This document shows, in pieces, positions 26,808 through 35,535 of a stretch of 64,000 nt of DNA. Origin of the DNA: Lachnospiraceae bacterium (GTDB lineage: Bacteria; Bacillota; Clostridia; Lachnospirales; Lachnospiraceae); contig JAHZFJ010000011.1 of NCBI GenBank assembly GCA_019421365.1, forward strand, positions 66,016 to 130,015. The letters are read 5' to 3'. The notes beneath the pieces were generated by a model. The model worked only from the letters and a program-made list of their open reading frames with translations. It did not search any database and was not told the origin of the DNA. The translations under genes and the position numbers were made by a program. How positions within the stretch are numbered: the stretch's first letter is position 1; each line of letters starts with the position of its first letter.

Positions 26808-26845
26808 ATGGCGGGTAGATACTGTTAAACAGATTTACCCGCCAT
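26808..26845 (+). terminator. Hairpin between pflB and pflA
   Basis: atggcgggta (26808-26817) pairs with tacccgccat (26836-26845), extended by ctgtt/aacag inside; the tail is tattt. Probably attenuates read-through so that the activase is made at a lower level than the lyase. Confidence 0.8.
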
Positions 26846-26866
26846 TATTTGAAAGGAGCAATAAAT

Positions 26867-27610
26867 ATGGGAATTATTCATTCTGTTGAAAGTTTCGGTT
26901 CAGTTGATGGACCTGGAGTAAGATACGTGTTTTTCCTTAAAGGATGCCATATGAGATGCAAATACTGCCATAATCCGGATACCTGGGATATGAACGGTGG
27001 AATGAATATGACACCACAAGAGGCTTTCGATAAAGCATATAGATACCGTACGTATTGGAAAGAAAAAGGTGGCATAACAGTGAGTGGCGGAGAGGCCCTT
27101 TTACAGATTGATTTTGTCACTGAATTATTTAAAATTGCTAAGAAAAATGGAGTGAACACGGTTCTTGATACATCAGGTAATCCATTTACAAGAGAAGAAC
27201 CTTTCTTTAGCAAGTTTAATGAATTAATGAAATATACGGACTTATTTATGCTTGATCTTAAGCAAATGGATGATAAAAAGCATAAAGAACTTACTGGTTG
27301 GAGCAATGCGAACATACTCGATATGGCACATTATCTGTCAGAACAAGGTAAGTCAATGTGGATTAGACACGTATTAATACCAGGGATCACAGATTCAGAA
27401 GAAGATTTAAAAAATCTTGGAGAATTTGTGAAGACATTAAAGACTGTAAAACGATTTGAAGTACTACCATATCATACACTTGGTTTATTTAAGTGGGAAC
27501 AACTAGGAATTGATTATCCATTAGCAGATGTAAGTACACCTTCGAAGGAATCTATTGAAAAGGCAAATGAAATTCTAGAAACGGATCGTTATACAGGGTA
27601 TCTCGAATAG
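26867..27610 (+). CDS. pflA: Pyruvate formate-lyase activating enzyme
   Basis: Radical SAM enzyme that installs the glycyl radical on PflB. The cluster motif CHMRCKYC places Cys at 27, 31 and 34 (C-x3-C-x2-C), and YCHNPDTW and GGITVSGGE are typical PflA blocks. The ATG at 26867 follows a gaaaggagc site; an in-frame TTG at 26849 overlaps that site and is rejected. Length is 247 residues. Confidence 0.97.
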   Translation: MGIIHSVESFGSVDGPGVRYVFFLKGCHMRCKYCHNPDTWDMNGGMNMTPQEAFDKAYRYRTYWKEKGGITVSGGEALLQIDFVTELFKIAKKNGVNTVLDTSGNPFTREEPFFSKFNELMKYTDLFMLDLKQMDDKKHKELTGWSNANILDMAHYLSEQGKSMWIRHVLIPGITDSEEDLKNLGEFVKTLKTVKRFEVLPYHTLGLFKWEQLGIDYPLADVSTPSKESIEKANEILETDRYTGYLE

Positions 27611-27671
27611 ATTGATGGTACCCAGATGGGGTTTGAATTAATGACAGTAGATATCACACTAGTTAACATAA

Positions 27672-27722
27672 AAAGGCAGTATAATTGATGAAAGATAATC
27701 AATTATACTGCCTTTGTTTTTT
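27672..27722 (+). terminator. Terminator of the pfl operon
   Basis: A perfect 18-bp stem (aaaggcagtataattgat at 27672-27689 and its complement at 27698-27715) is followed by gtttttt. Confidence 0.93.
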
Positions 27723-27826
27723 AATGAGAAACAGGATCATATGATATACACATAAATGGAAGATGTGTGATATAATTACATAGAGCAATATTTTTAAATC
27801 TACAAAATATTTAGGAGGTTAAGTTT

Positions 27827-28603
27827 ATGGAATATGTAATAGGTTTATTAACACCGTTTATAGGAACGACATTAGGAGCCGGTTGCGTACTCTTTATGAA
27901 GAAAAATATTAAGGATGGAATTCAAAGAGCCTTGATGGGCTTTGCATCTGGTGTAATGATTGCAGCATCTGTTTGGTCTTTACTAATACCATCTATTGAT
28001 ATGTCACAGAATCTTGGAAAGTTTTCATTTATTCCTGCAGTAGTTGGATTTTTTATAGGAATTGCATTCCTGTTTATATTAGATCAAATCATACCGCATC
28101 TTCATCTGAATGAGAAAACTCCCGAAGGACCTAAATCAAGTTTAAGTAATTCGATCATGCTTATATTAGCAGTGACACTTCATAATATTCCAGAGGGTAT
28201 GGCAGTTGGTGTAGTTTTCGCAGGTCTTTTAGGTGATAATGCAAGCGTAAGTGTGGCATCTGCTTTTGCTTTATCAATAGGTATAGCAATTCAGAATTTC
28301 CCAGAAGGTGCTATTATTTCTCTTCCATTAAGAGCGGAGGGCAACAGCAAGAGAAAATCATTTGCATACGGAATGTTATCTGGAATTGTAGAACCAATTG
28401 CAGCAGGAATTACATTATTAATGTCTGGAATGATTTCAACAGCGTTACCATATTTTCTTTCTTTTGCTGCGGGTGCTATGATTTATGTTGTAATCGAAGA
28501 ATTACTTCCAGAGGCAACGAAAGACAATAAAACAGATATCTGTACTTGGGGATTTGCAGTTGGATTTGCCATAATGATGGTACTAGATGTTGCGTTGGGA
28601 TAA
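27827..28603 (+). CDS. ZIP-family metal transporter
   Basis: Integral membrane protein (258 residues, about eight helices) of the ZIP family, importing divalent metals such as Zn, Fe or Mn. The metal-binding helix motifs are HNIPEGMAVG near residue 120 and NFPEGAIISLPLR near 160. A histidine-bearing segment (IPHLHLNEKTPEGP) forms the variable loop. It has a strong ribosome site (ttaggagg). It stands alone between pflA and enolase; the promoter carries neither a GGTTAG palindrome nor a Fur box that I can see. Confidence 0.92.
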   Translation: MEYVIGLLTPFIGTTLGAGCVLFMKKNIKDGIQRALMGFASGVMIAASVWSLLIPSIDMSQNLGKFSFIPAVVGFFIGIAFLFILDQIIPHLHLNEKTPEGPKSSLSNSIMLILAVTLHNIPEGMAVGVVFAGLLGDNASVSVASAFALSIGIAIQNFPEGAIISLPLRAEGNSKRKSFAYGMLSGIVEPIAAGITLLMSGMISTALPYFLSFAAGAMIYVVIEELLPEATKDNKTDICTWGFAVGFAIMMVLDVALG

Positions 28604-28648
28604 TAGAATATATGAATGTAGTGTAACATTATAAAAAGGTATAAAAAT

Positions 28649-28667
28649 AATAATGATAATTTTTATT
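28649..28667 (+). promoter_or_regulatory. Fur-box-like sequence upstream of enolase
   Basis: The 19 bases beginning aataatgataat match the classical Fur box (gataatgataatcattatc) at 15 of 19 positions by my count. It lies just upstream of the enolase -35. AT-rich composition makes chance matches likely, so this is tentative. Confidence 0.35.
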
Positions 28668-28677
28668 ATTTTAGATA

Positions 28678-28706
28678 TTGAATAAAAACTGGAAATATGT
28701 TAGAAT
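28678..28706 (+). promoter_or_regulatory. Enolase promoter
   Basis: TTGAAT (28678-28683), 17 bp, TAGAAT (28701-28706). Confidence 0.75.
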
Positions 28707-28713
28707 ATAAATA

Positions 28714-28731
28714 GGTTAGATAACACTAACC
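28714..28731 (+). promoter_or_regulatory. GGTTAG-N6-CTAACC operator at enolase
   Basis: GGTTAG (28714-28719), ATAACA, CTAACC (28726-28731): a perfect 6+6 palindrome starting seven bases after the -10. The same sequence arms occur at feoA (56960). Confidence 0.7.
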
Positions 28732-28751
28732 AAGAATAAATCATTTGGACT

Positions 28752-28784
28752 CCTTCTACTTTAAGACTGGATCAAAGTAGAAGG
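28752..28784 (+). promoter_or_regulatory. 5'-leader hairpin of enolase mRNA
   Basis: ccttctacttt (28752-28762) and aaagtagaagg (28774-28784) form a perfect 11-bp stem with no U-tract. It lies 24 bp before the enolase start and may stabilise the mRNA 5' end. Confidence 0.6.
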
Positions 28785-28808
28785 GTAATTCCAAAGAAAG
28801 GTGAGACT

Positions 28809-30092
28809 ATGAATTATTTAGAAATTGAAAAAGTTATTGGACGAGAAATAATAGATTCCCGCGGGAACCCAACAGTAGAAGCAGAAGTATATTTAGCAGA
28901 TGGAACAATTGGAAGAGGCGCTGCACCTAGTGGAGCATCTACTGGTGAATTTGAAGCATTAGAATTACGTGATGGAGATAAGAGTCGTTTTGGAGGTAAA
29001 GGTGTATCCAAAGCAGTAGAGAATATTAATACTATTATAAACAATGTATTATGTGGCGTGGATGCATCTGATATATATGCAGTGGACCGCGCAATGATTG
29101 AAGCAGATGGAACAAAAGATAAATCAAAACTTGGTGCTAATGCAATACTTGCAACATCAATTGCATGTGCTAGAGCAGCAGCGATATCACTTGACATTCC
29201 ACTATATAGATTATTAGGTGGAGTAAATGGAAACAGACTTCCTGTTCCAATGATGAATATCATTAACGGTGGAGCACATGCTGCTAATACAGTAGATGTT
29301 CAAGAATTTATGATTATGCCTGCAGGAGCAGAAAGTTTTAGAGAAGGTTTACGCTGGTGTACAGAAGTCTTCCATGTTCTAGGTGCACTATTAAAGAGCA
29401 AAGGCCTTGCAACTGGCGTTGGTGATGAAGGTGGTTATGCACCTGACCTTGCTAGTGATGAAGAAGCTATTGAAGTTATTCTTGAAGCGATTAAAAAAGC
29501 TGGTTATGAACCAGGCAAAGATTTTGTACTTGCAATGGATGCTGCATCAAGTGAGTGGAAAACAGGTACAAAAGGCGAGTACTTACTTCCAAAGAGCGGA
29601 AAGAAATTTACTTCTGCTGAGTTAGTTGAACATTGGAAGAAATTATGCGAGAAATATCCAATCTATTCAATTGAAGACGGACTTGATGAGGAAGATTGGG
29701 ACGGTTGGAAACATATGACTGAAGAACTTGGTGATAAGATTCAGCTAGTTGGAGATGATCTTTTCGTAACTAATACAGAAAGATTACAAAAAGGAATCAC
29801 AATGGGATGCGGTAATTCAATCTTAATTAAATTAAATCAGATTGGATCTGTATCAGAAACTTTAGAAGCAATTAAGATGGCACACAAAGCAGGTTATACA
29901 GCAATTTCATCACATCGTTCTGGTGAAACAGAAGATACTACAATTGCTGATTTAGCAGTAGCATTGAATACATGCCAAATTAAAACTGGAGCGCCAAGTA
30001 GAAGTGAACGTGTAGCAAAATACAATCAACTTTTACGTATTGAAGAGCAATTAGGAGCAAGTGCAGTATATCCTGGATTTGGAGCTTTTTAA
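28809..30092 (+). CDS. eno: Enolase
   Basis: Glycolytic enzyme dehydrating 2-phosphoglycerate to phosphoenolpyruvate (427 residues, normal length). Family blocks are complete: REIIDSRGNPTVEAEV at the N-terminus, GGAHAANTVDVQEFMIMP, GDEGGYAPDL, SIEDGLDEEDW, LVGDDLFVTN, the catalytic Lys in LIKLNQIGS, and SHRSGETEDTTIAD. It has its own promoter with the palindrome shared with feoA, and a terminator directly after. Confidence 0.99.
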   Translation: MNYLEIEKVIGREIIDSRGNPTVEAEVYLADGTIGRGAAPSGASTGEFEALELRDGDKSRFGGKGVSKAVENINTIINNVLCGVDASDIYAVDRAMIEADGTKDKSKLGANAILATSIACARAAAISLDIPLYRLLGGVNGNRLPVPMMNIINGGAHAANTVDVQEFMIMPAGAESFREGLRWCTEVFHVLGALLKSKGLATGVGDEGGYAPDLASDEEAIEVILEAIKKAGYEPGKDFVLAMDAASSEWKTGTKGEYLLPKSGKKFTSAELVEHWKKLCEKYPIYSIEDGLDEEDWDGWKHMTEELGDKIQLVGDDLFVTNTERLQKGITMGCGNSILIKLNQIGSVSETLEAIKMAHKAGYTAISSHRSGETEDTTIADLAVALNTCQIKTGAPSRSERVAKYNQLLRIEEQLGASAVYPGFGAF

Positions 30093-30127
30093 TAAGGTTC
30101 AATAATGAGTATTAAATAATATCAACA

Positions 30128-30175
30128 AAAACAGCTATGTAAACTAAGATTAAATTTTGTTTACATAGCTGTTTT
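30128..30175. terminator. Bidirectional terminator after enolase
   Basis: A perfect 17-bp stem (aaaacagctatgtaaac at 30128-30144 and its complement at 30159-30175), with A before and T after, between convergent genes. Confidence 0.9.
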
Positions 30176-30270
30176 GGATTTTATAAAAGATTTTTATATT
30201 TAATCAATATCCGTCATAATAGGACACTATAGATGGTTAAACTGCAACAAATTATGGATTGGAACGAAAT

Positions 30271-30981
30271 TTAGTTAATTATTTCAATCAATTCACTTAA
30301 AGAATTTATTTCTTGAAAATTTCCTTTGTTAATTTCTTCATTTTGTTTACGGTTAATAAACACTGGCGTAAATCCAAACTCTTTAGCACCAAGAACATCA
30401 GCACTATAAGTGTCTCCTATAAAGTAAACTTCTTCTTTATGAACATTGCAACTGTCATTTCTTATCTCGTTAAATACAATTTGAAAGAAATCTTTGTGAG
30501 GTTTCTTCACTTTATAATCAGCACTAAAATATGTATTAACGAAATATTTTTCCAAATCGTAGTGCTTAAGGAATTTTATCATTACATTCTTTTTGAAAAT
30601 GCAATTGCTTAATAAATAAATTGGAATACCCAAAGAATTTAGGTTTTCTAATGTAGAAATAGTATCACTGAATAATTCAGTAGTATTCATTGCAAGTGCA
30701 CATTGATATTCAATTTCTTCTAATGACCAATTCACTTTAAATCCATACTTATGTTGAAAATCTAAAAGTTCTTCTTCAAAAGATACTTCTGTATTATATT
30801 CATTTCTTTTATCATACAGGTCTTTCCAATAGGTATCTGCGTAATTAAAGAATTCTACTTTATCGGTACCATCTTGTAGAATATATTCATATAGGTACAA
30901 TAAGCCTGAAGTGAAATCAAATACAATATTGTGGATCAATGTATCAAACAAGTCAAATACTATTACTTTTGCTTTTGCCAT
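30271..30981 (-). CDS. HAD-superfamily hydrolase
   Basis: A 236-residue HAD protein. Motif I is VFDLFDTLIH, with nucleophile Asp10; the usual Asp at +2 is Phe and an Asp sits at +3, as in dehalogenase/phosphatase-like subgroups. Motif II is LLSNC, and motif IV is FIGDTYSADVLGAKEFGF. The helical cap lies at about residues 20-95. The substrate cannot be predicted. It is convergent with enolase. A plausible ribosome site (ggagatgtt on the minus strand) precedes the start. Confidence 0.85.
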   Translation of the reverse strand: MAKAKVIVFDLFDTLIHNIVFDFTSGLLYLYEYILQDGTDKVEFFNYADTYWKDLYDKRNEYNTEVSFEEELLDFQHKYGFKVNWSLEEIEYQCALAMNTTELFSDTISTLENLNSLGIPIYLLSNCIFKKNVMIKFLKHYDLEKYFVNTYFSADYKVKKPHKDFFQIVFNEIRNDSCNVHKEEVYFIGDTYSADVLGAKEFGFTPVFINRKQNEEINKGNFQEINSLSELIEIIN

Positions 30982-31104
30982 AATAACATCTCCTTACAGT
31001 ATGACTTAAATATATTATACATGAATTAACGGGATGTCACTAGTATAAATTCAATTATTTTCTATAATCTAACATAAGTACTTTTGTATTAACTGCTAAA
31101 ATGA

Positions 31105-31123
31105 TGTAACAATTGACATTACA
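31105..31123 (+). promoter_or_regulatory. Rrf2-type operator overlapping the Rrf2 promoter
   Basis: TGTAA-N9-TTACA at 31105-31123. It covers the -35 (TTGACA 31113-31118). A 19-bp site differing at one position lies at 36803, and a third with the same arms at 36843, indicating that the Rrf2 protein regulates itself and the NmrA-like gene. Confidence 0.7.
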
Positions 31124-31141
31124 CCAAAAACAAAGTAGAAT
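31113..31141 (+). promoter_or_regulatory. Promoter of the Rrf2-family gene
   Basis: Perfect TTGACA (31113-31118), 17 bp, TAGAAT (31136-31141). Confidence 0.8.
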
Positions 31142-31172
31142 GTATGGAAAAACGAGAGTGAGGACAATTACT

Positions 31173-31610
31173 ATGCAGATTTCAAGCAGATTCACGATTG
31201 CCATTCATATATTTGCTTGTATAGATACTTTTGAAAAGGAATATAAGATTACCAGCGATTTCTTAGCTTCTAGTACCAACGTAAACCCAGTTATCATAAG
31301 AAAGCTGTTAGCACAGTTAAAGTCAGCCGGTCTTGTGAATGTTGTTCGGGGAAGTGGGGGCGCATCTATTGCAAGGCCACTTAATGAGATTACATTCCTT
31401 GACATTTATCATGCAGTGGAATGCGTGGAAGAAGGAGAACTTTTTCATTTTCATGAGAATCCGAATACTGCTTGTCCTGTTGGTAGGAATATTCATCACA
31501 TTCTTGATGATAAACTACAGAGGGTACAGGCGGCTATGGAGAAAGAATTGGCTTCTATCACATTGCAGGATGTGATGAACGATACTTTAAAATATTTAGC
31601 AAATAACTAG
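31173..31610 (+). CDS. Rrf2-family regulator, YwnA-like
   Basis: A 145-residue Rrf2 winged-helix protein. The N-terminus MQISSRFTIAIHIFACI and the recognition region SSTNVNPVIIRKLLAQLKSA, followed by the wing GSGGASIARP, are typical. It lacks the three-Cys Fe-S motif of IscR, having a single Cys in NTACPVG, so it is a YwnA-like rather than an Fe-S Rrf2 protein. ATG 31173 is preferred over an in-frame TTG at 31113 that lies in the promoter. In Bacillus subtilis ywnA neighbours ywnB (NAD(P)H-binding); the matching gene here is at 36887 and carries two copies of the same operator. Confidence 0.88.
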   Translation: MQISSRFTIAIHIFACIDTFEKEYKITSDFLASSTNVNPVIIRKLLAQLKSAGLVNVVRGSGGASIARPLNEITFLDIYHAVECVEEGELFHFHENPNTACPVGRNIHHILDDKLQRVQAAMEKELASITLQDVMNDTLKYLANN

Positions 31611-31676
31611 CCTCATATGGAAAATATAAAGGCATTTGTGGGAGTTGATATACTCCCCCTATAGCATACAGTTTAA

Positions 31677-31725
31677 AAATGACCCTATAAAGTGGAAAAC
31701 AAAAACTTCACGTATAGGGTCATTT
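31677..31725. terminator. Bidirectional terminator between Rrf2 and PucR genes
   Basis: aaatgaccctata (31677-31689) pairs with tatagggtcattt (31713-31725), with A-rich and T-rich flanks, between convergent genes. Confidence 0.85.
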
Positions 31726-31740
31726 TGCGCATTAGATAGT

Positions 31741-33270
31741 TTATTTGCAGTTATTTAACCATTTCATAACGTTGTTCGAGATATAAAACTGATATAATTC
31801 TTCTCCATTTGATAAATCCAATTCTGAAATTTGTGCGATTTTTTCCATGCGATAAGTCATTGTATTACGGTGAATCTGCAACGATTTCGCTGCAGCGGAT
31901 ATATTGGTGGCAGATAGGATATATTGATAAAGCGTATCGCAATATTCGGTAGAATTAATTTTGTCATATTGGCTTAATGTTATGTAATGAGTAGAACATA
32001 GTCCCGGTAATTTATCGTTTTCCATACAACTTAATAAATGGTATAAACAAAAATCTTTATAGTAAAAAGCTAAGGTATTATTTTGTAATAACTTACCTAG
32101 CGATAATGCCGCTTTTGCCTGGAGATAATGAGCGTGAATTTCAGGCAAAGTGGAGAAAGTACGGCTATATCCGGAATAAAGCTGAAGCTGTTCTAAAAGT
32201 TCAGTAATCTGACTAGCAATGAGTTCATATTCGTTCGCACTATTATAGTTTAAAACGACTATAATATGTTCATAAAAGCGGACCACTTTTGCGAACGGAT
32301 TAATTCGCTGTAACTGAATGGTGATATATTCAAAGTAATAGTCTAACGTTTTTTTTGCATCGACCTCGATATAGATAATCCGCAAGATAGGGCGTATTGA
32401 CCAGTTTGTTGACTGGAGGCGATTCGTTAGGGAAAAATTAGACAGCTTCTTATTCTGAAGTAAATCAATAATAAGGCTCTCATATATCTTATCGGTGGTG
32501 TCATCTGTTAAATTATTCTTCATCTCTATTGCTAATAATTTGCTGAAGAAATCGGTTATTTCTAAATGATGATCCTCTAATTTTTGATTTACTTGAAAAA
32601 CCACTATATAGCCCAAAACTTTATTGAGAGTTGATATTTTTTTAAGAATACGAGGCATTTGTTCTCCCAGACCGGTTTGGTAGATAAAAGATTTTTCGCT
32701 GTTGAATAAAGTAATAGATGCCTTATCCTGTTTGAACACTAAAATAGATTCGGCACTACAGCAGCCTAATCTTTGAGCATCTTGCCATACTTTATCTTCT
32801 ATTTGTTCGTTCTTTGTCATATAAACCACCTTAAAAGAAGCATTAGTAAGCATAATGGGGTTTCCTAATAACCTGGAACCAATATCGATTAACTCTGGAA
32901 TACTTTTTTCCTGAAGAAAACCATTGATCAGCAAGGAAGAATCATTTAGAAAACCCGTTAGTTCCTGAAAAATACATTGTACTTCGTAGAGCAACTCTAG
33001 GATATCTACACCAGGTGTATTAATGAAAAGAAAAGTAGGAAGGGTGTTAGAAATATCAATGTTCGGCCTATCTAATAAAAGAAAGCCAATTGAATCGTCA
33101 TTAAAAAAATCTGCCCTTAGATGTTTAGAATAGCCAATATATAATGTACCGCTTGTACAGACAGTACTATTCGTTAAGGCATTACAATGAAAAAAAGGCG
33201 TATTGAATCCTTTTTTGCATTCGATTTGATAATGGGGGAGTTTCTTTTGCAGTAGCATGTAATTAGTCAT
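31741..33270 (-). CDS. PucR-family transcriptional regulator
   Basis: A 509-residue regulator with the C-terminal PucR/CdaR helix-turn-helix (NISAAAKSLQIHRNTMTYRM, about residues 455-475) that also occurs in sugar-diacid and purine regulators. A long N-terminal sensing region precedes a GGDEF-like central domain typical of CdaR proteins. It is divergent from the flavin oxidoreductase gene, with 262 bp between starts, and is likely its regulator. The inducer cannot be deduced. Confidence 0.85.
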   Translation of the reverse strand: MTNYMLLQKKLPHYQIECKKGFNTPFFHCNALTNSTVCTSGTLYIGYSKHLRADFFNDDSIGFLLLDRPNIDISNTLPTFLFINTPGVDILELLYEVQCIFQELTGFLNDSSLLINGFLQEKSIPELIDIGSRLLGNPIMLTNASFKVVYMTKNEQIEDKVWQDAQRLGCCSAESILVFKQDKASITLFNSEKSFIYQTGLGEQMPRILKKISTLNKVLGYIVVFQVNQKLEDHHLEITDFFSKLLAIEMKNNLTDDTTDKIYESLIIDLLQNKKLSNFSLTNRLQSTNWSIRPILRIIYIEVDAKKTLDYYFEYITIQLQRINPFAKVVRFYEHIIVVLNYNSANEYELIASQITELLEQLQLYSGYSRTFSTLPEIHAHYLQAKAALSLGKLLQNNTLAFYYKDFCLYHLLSCMENDKLPGLCSTHYITLSQYDKINSTEYCDTLYQYILSATNISAAAKSLQIHRNTMTYRMEKIAQISELDLSNGEELYQFYISNNVMKWLNNCK

Positions 33271-33348
33271 GTTTCATTCCTCTTGTAATTTATTTTTCTG
33301 GTGTAGAAGCCTCTATGCAAAAATTGTAGAAAAATAGATATTTTTGTT

Positions 33349-33361
33349 GTGCATGATGCAC
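33349..33361. promoter_or_regulatory. Palindrome in the PucR/oxidoreductase divergent region
   Basis: GTGCAT-G-ATGCAC is a perfect 13-bp palindrome between the divergent genes, 33 bp upstream of the oxidoreductase -35. It is a candidate PucR-family binding site by position only. Confidence 0.35.
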
Positions 33362-33393
33362 TTTATTTCATCTCACATTTGGGTTTTATAACA

Positions 33394-33422
33394 TTGTTTT
33401 TGAATTATCTATATTCTATACT
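33394..33422 (+). promoter_or_regulatory. Promoter of the flavin oxidoreductase gene
   Basis: TTGTTT (33394-33399), 17 bp, TATACT (33417-33422). Confidence 0.65.
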
Positions 33423-33532
33423 AATTTATATAAAGTAAAATATAGGATTTAGTTACTTTCCACATAATACCATAATAAGATACTTTTGAAAAGAAAAACT
33501 TACGCGTGAGTTTACGCAGATGGGAGCAGTGT

Positions 33533-35464
33533 ATGCAGTATAATTATTTACGAAAAGAAGGTAAAATTGGTTCGTTATCATTAAAAAATCGTTTTATTAT
33601 GCCATCAATGGGAACAAGTTATGGGGATAATAAAGGACATATCACGAAACAGTCAATTGATTATTATACCGAACGCGCTAAAGGCGGTTTTGGATTAATC
33701 ATTGTCGAAGTAACTGGTGTTGATAAGCAAGGTATCTGTACTCCGAACCAACCGGGATTATGGAGTGATGAGTTTATTCCGTATTGGAAAAAGTTAACGG
33801 AATCTGTACATAAATATGATTCGAAAATAGCAGTTCAGCTACATCATGCAGGTCGTCAGACATCTCCCGAATTAATCGGTAGACAGCCGGTGTCCTCATC
33901 TACTGTCGCCTGTCCTGTATTTGATGTTGTTCCTCATGAATTAACAGTGAGTGAAATCTATGAATTGGTAGAAAAATTCGGAGATGCAGCAAAGAGGGCA
34001 AAGGACAGTGGATTTGATGCAGTGGAATTACATGCTGCTCATGGTTATTTGGTAGCCCAGTTTGTATCCCCTCAAGTAAACAAGCGATTTGACGAATTTG
34101 GTGGTAGCTTAGAGGGAAGAGCAAAATTCCCTGTTGAAATCATAAAGAATATTAAGAAAAAATGTGGAAATGACTTTCCAGTTATTATCCGTATCAGCGG
34201 TGACGAAAAAGTGGATGATGGTCTTAATGTTTCTGAAACCAAAATTTTATCGCAGTATTTTGAAGAAGCAGGCGCAGATGCCATTCATGTTACCATTTGC
34301 ACCTATGGCAGCTTAAAGTGGATGTTTGTTCCAGCGGATACGCCATCTGGGTTTAATACCTATACTGCAGCGGAAATTAAGGAATCCGTATCGATACCTG
34401 TGATCGCGGTAGGAAGACTCAATACACCTGAAATTCAAGAGGATGTACTAGCAACAGGAAAAGCTGACTTTGTTTCTCTTGGAAGAGAATCACTTGCAGA
34501 TCCAGAATTCCCAAACAAAGTGTTAGAAGGCAGAACCAATGAAATTTCGCCTTGTATTGCGTGTCTACAATCATGCGCTGGTTACTTAATGAATCCGGAG
34601 AAATTAAAAATCTCTTGTCTAGTAAATCCACGTACTGGGCATGAGGGCGAATACAAGCTGGAAAAAGCAGAACAATCAAAGAAGGTTATGATAATCGGAA
34701 GCGGTCCGGCAGGACTAGAAGCTGCCTGGGTAGCTGCGAAGAGAGGTCATCAGGTTACCGTATACGAAAAGGCGGACAAACTCGGTGGACAGTTTAGAAT
34801 CGCTGGAATGCCTCCAACAAAACATTTGATATTAAGTGCATTAAAATATTATATTACGATGGGAACGAAATACGGCGTAACTTACAAAATGAATACAGAA
34901 GTGACAAAAGAGCTTGTAATGTCAGAAAAGCCAGATGCCATAATTATTGCGACTGGCGGAGAACCATTATTACCGAACATTCCTGGAATCAATAATTCAG
35001 ACTTTGTGAATGCAGTGGATGTATTAGAAGGCAAAAAGACGGTTGGAAGAAACGTTCTAATTGCTGGTGGTGGAATGATTGGTAGTGAAACAGCTGGATT
35101 TTTAGGCGATCACAACCGCAAAGTTACCATAATCGATATGCTTCCGGATATCGCAATGGAAACATTTCTTGGTATTAGAGAACATCTGGTTTCTCACGTT
35201 AAGGCATGCGGTACTGATTTGGTCATGAACGCTAAAATCAAAGAGTTTTTACCAAATGGTGTAGTTTATGAACAAAATGGTAGGACGGAAGAATTAACAG
35301 GATTCGATAGCATTGTTTTAGCGATGGGAGTTAAATCGGTAAATACATTGGAGGAAAGTCTGAAAGGAATGGCTCCAGAGATCTACGTGATTGGAGATGC
35401 AAAGAAAGTAGGGCAGGCTAATGCAGCAACAGAAGCGGCTTTAGCAGTAGCAGACCAATTATAA
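33533..35464 (+). CDS. NADH:flavin oxidoreductase, OYE / 2-enoate reductase type
   Basis: A 643-residue enzyme of the 2,4-dienoyl-CoA/2-enoate reductase group. The N-terminal TIM barrel is an old-yellow-enzyme FMN domain (LKNRFIMPSMGTSYGD; HAAHGYLVAQFVSP; RISGDE). A [4Fe-4S] site follows as CIACLQSC with another Cys in LKISCLVNP. The C-terminal half binds FAD and NAD(P)H (MIIGSGPAGLEAAWVA; VLIAGGGMIGSETAG). It reduces activated C=C bonds; the substrate is unknown. ATG 33533 follows a tgggag site; an in-frame GTG at 33506 is less likely. OYE-family genes are frequent neighbours of class M sirtuin clusters, and one lies 3 kb downstream. Confidence 0.92.
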   Translation: MQYNYLRKEGKIGSLSLKNRFIMPSMGTSYGDNKGHITKQSIDYYTERAKGGFGLIIVEVTGVDKQGICTPNQPGLWSDEFIPYWKKLTESVHKYDSKIAVQLHHAGRQTSPELIGRQPVSSSTVACPVFDVVPHELTVSEIYELVEKFGDAAKRAKDSGFDAVELHAAHGYLVAQFVSPQVNKRFDEFGGSLEGRAKFPVEIIKNIKKKCGNDFPVIIRISGDEKVDDGLNVSETKILSQYFEEAGADAIHVTICTYGSLKWMFVPADTPSGFNTYTAAEIKESVSIPVIAVGRLNTPEIQEDVLATGKADFVSLGRESLADPEFPNKVLEGRTNEISPCIACLQSCAGYLMNPEKLKISCLVNPRTGHEGEYKLEKAEQSKKVMIIGSGPAGLEAAWVAAKRGHQVTVYEKADKLGGQFRIAGMPPTKHLILSALKYYITMGTKYGVTYKMNTEVTKELVMSEKPDAIIIATGGEPLLPNIPGINNSDFVNAVDVLEGKKTVGRNVLIAGGGMIGSETAGFLGDHNRKVTIIDMLPDIAMETFLGIREHLVSHVKACGTDLVMNAKIKEFLPNGVVYEQNGRTEELTGFDSIVLAMGVKSVNTLEESLKGMAPEIYVIGDAKKVGQANAATEAALAVADQL

Positions 35465-35474
35465 ATTACATGTA

Positions 35475-35512
35475 AAACCGGATGCGCCATGTAAAGTGCG
35501 TTAATCCGGTTT
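35475..35512 (+). terminator. Hairpin after the flavin oxidoreductase
   Basis: aaaccggat (35475-35483) pairs with atccggttt (35504-35512). The T-tract is short, so read-through into the next gene is possible. Confidence 0.6.
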
Positions 35513-35535
35513 CCATAAGATAACTGGAGGAAAAA

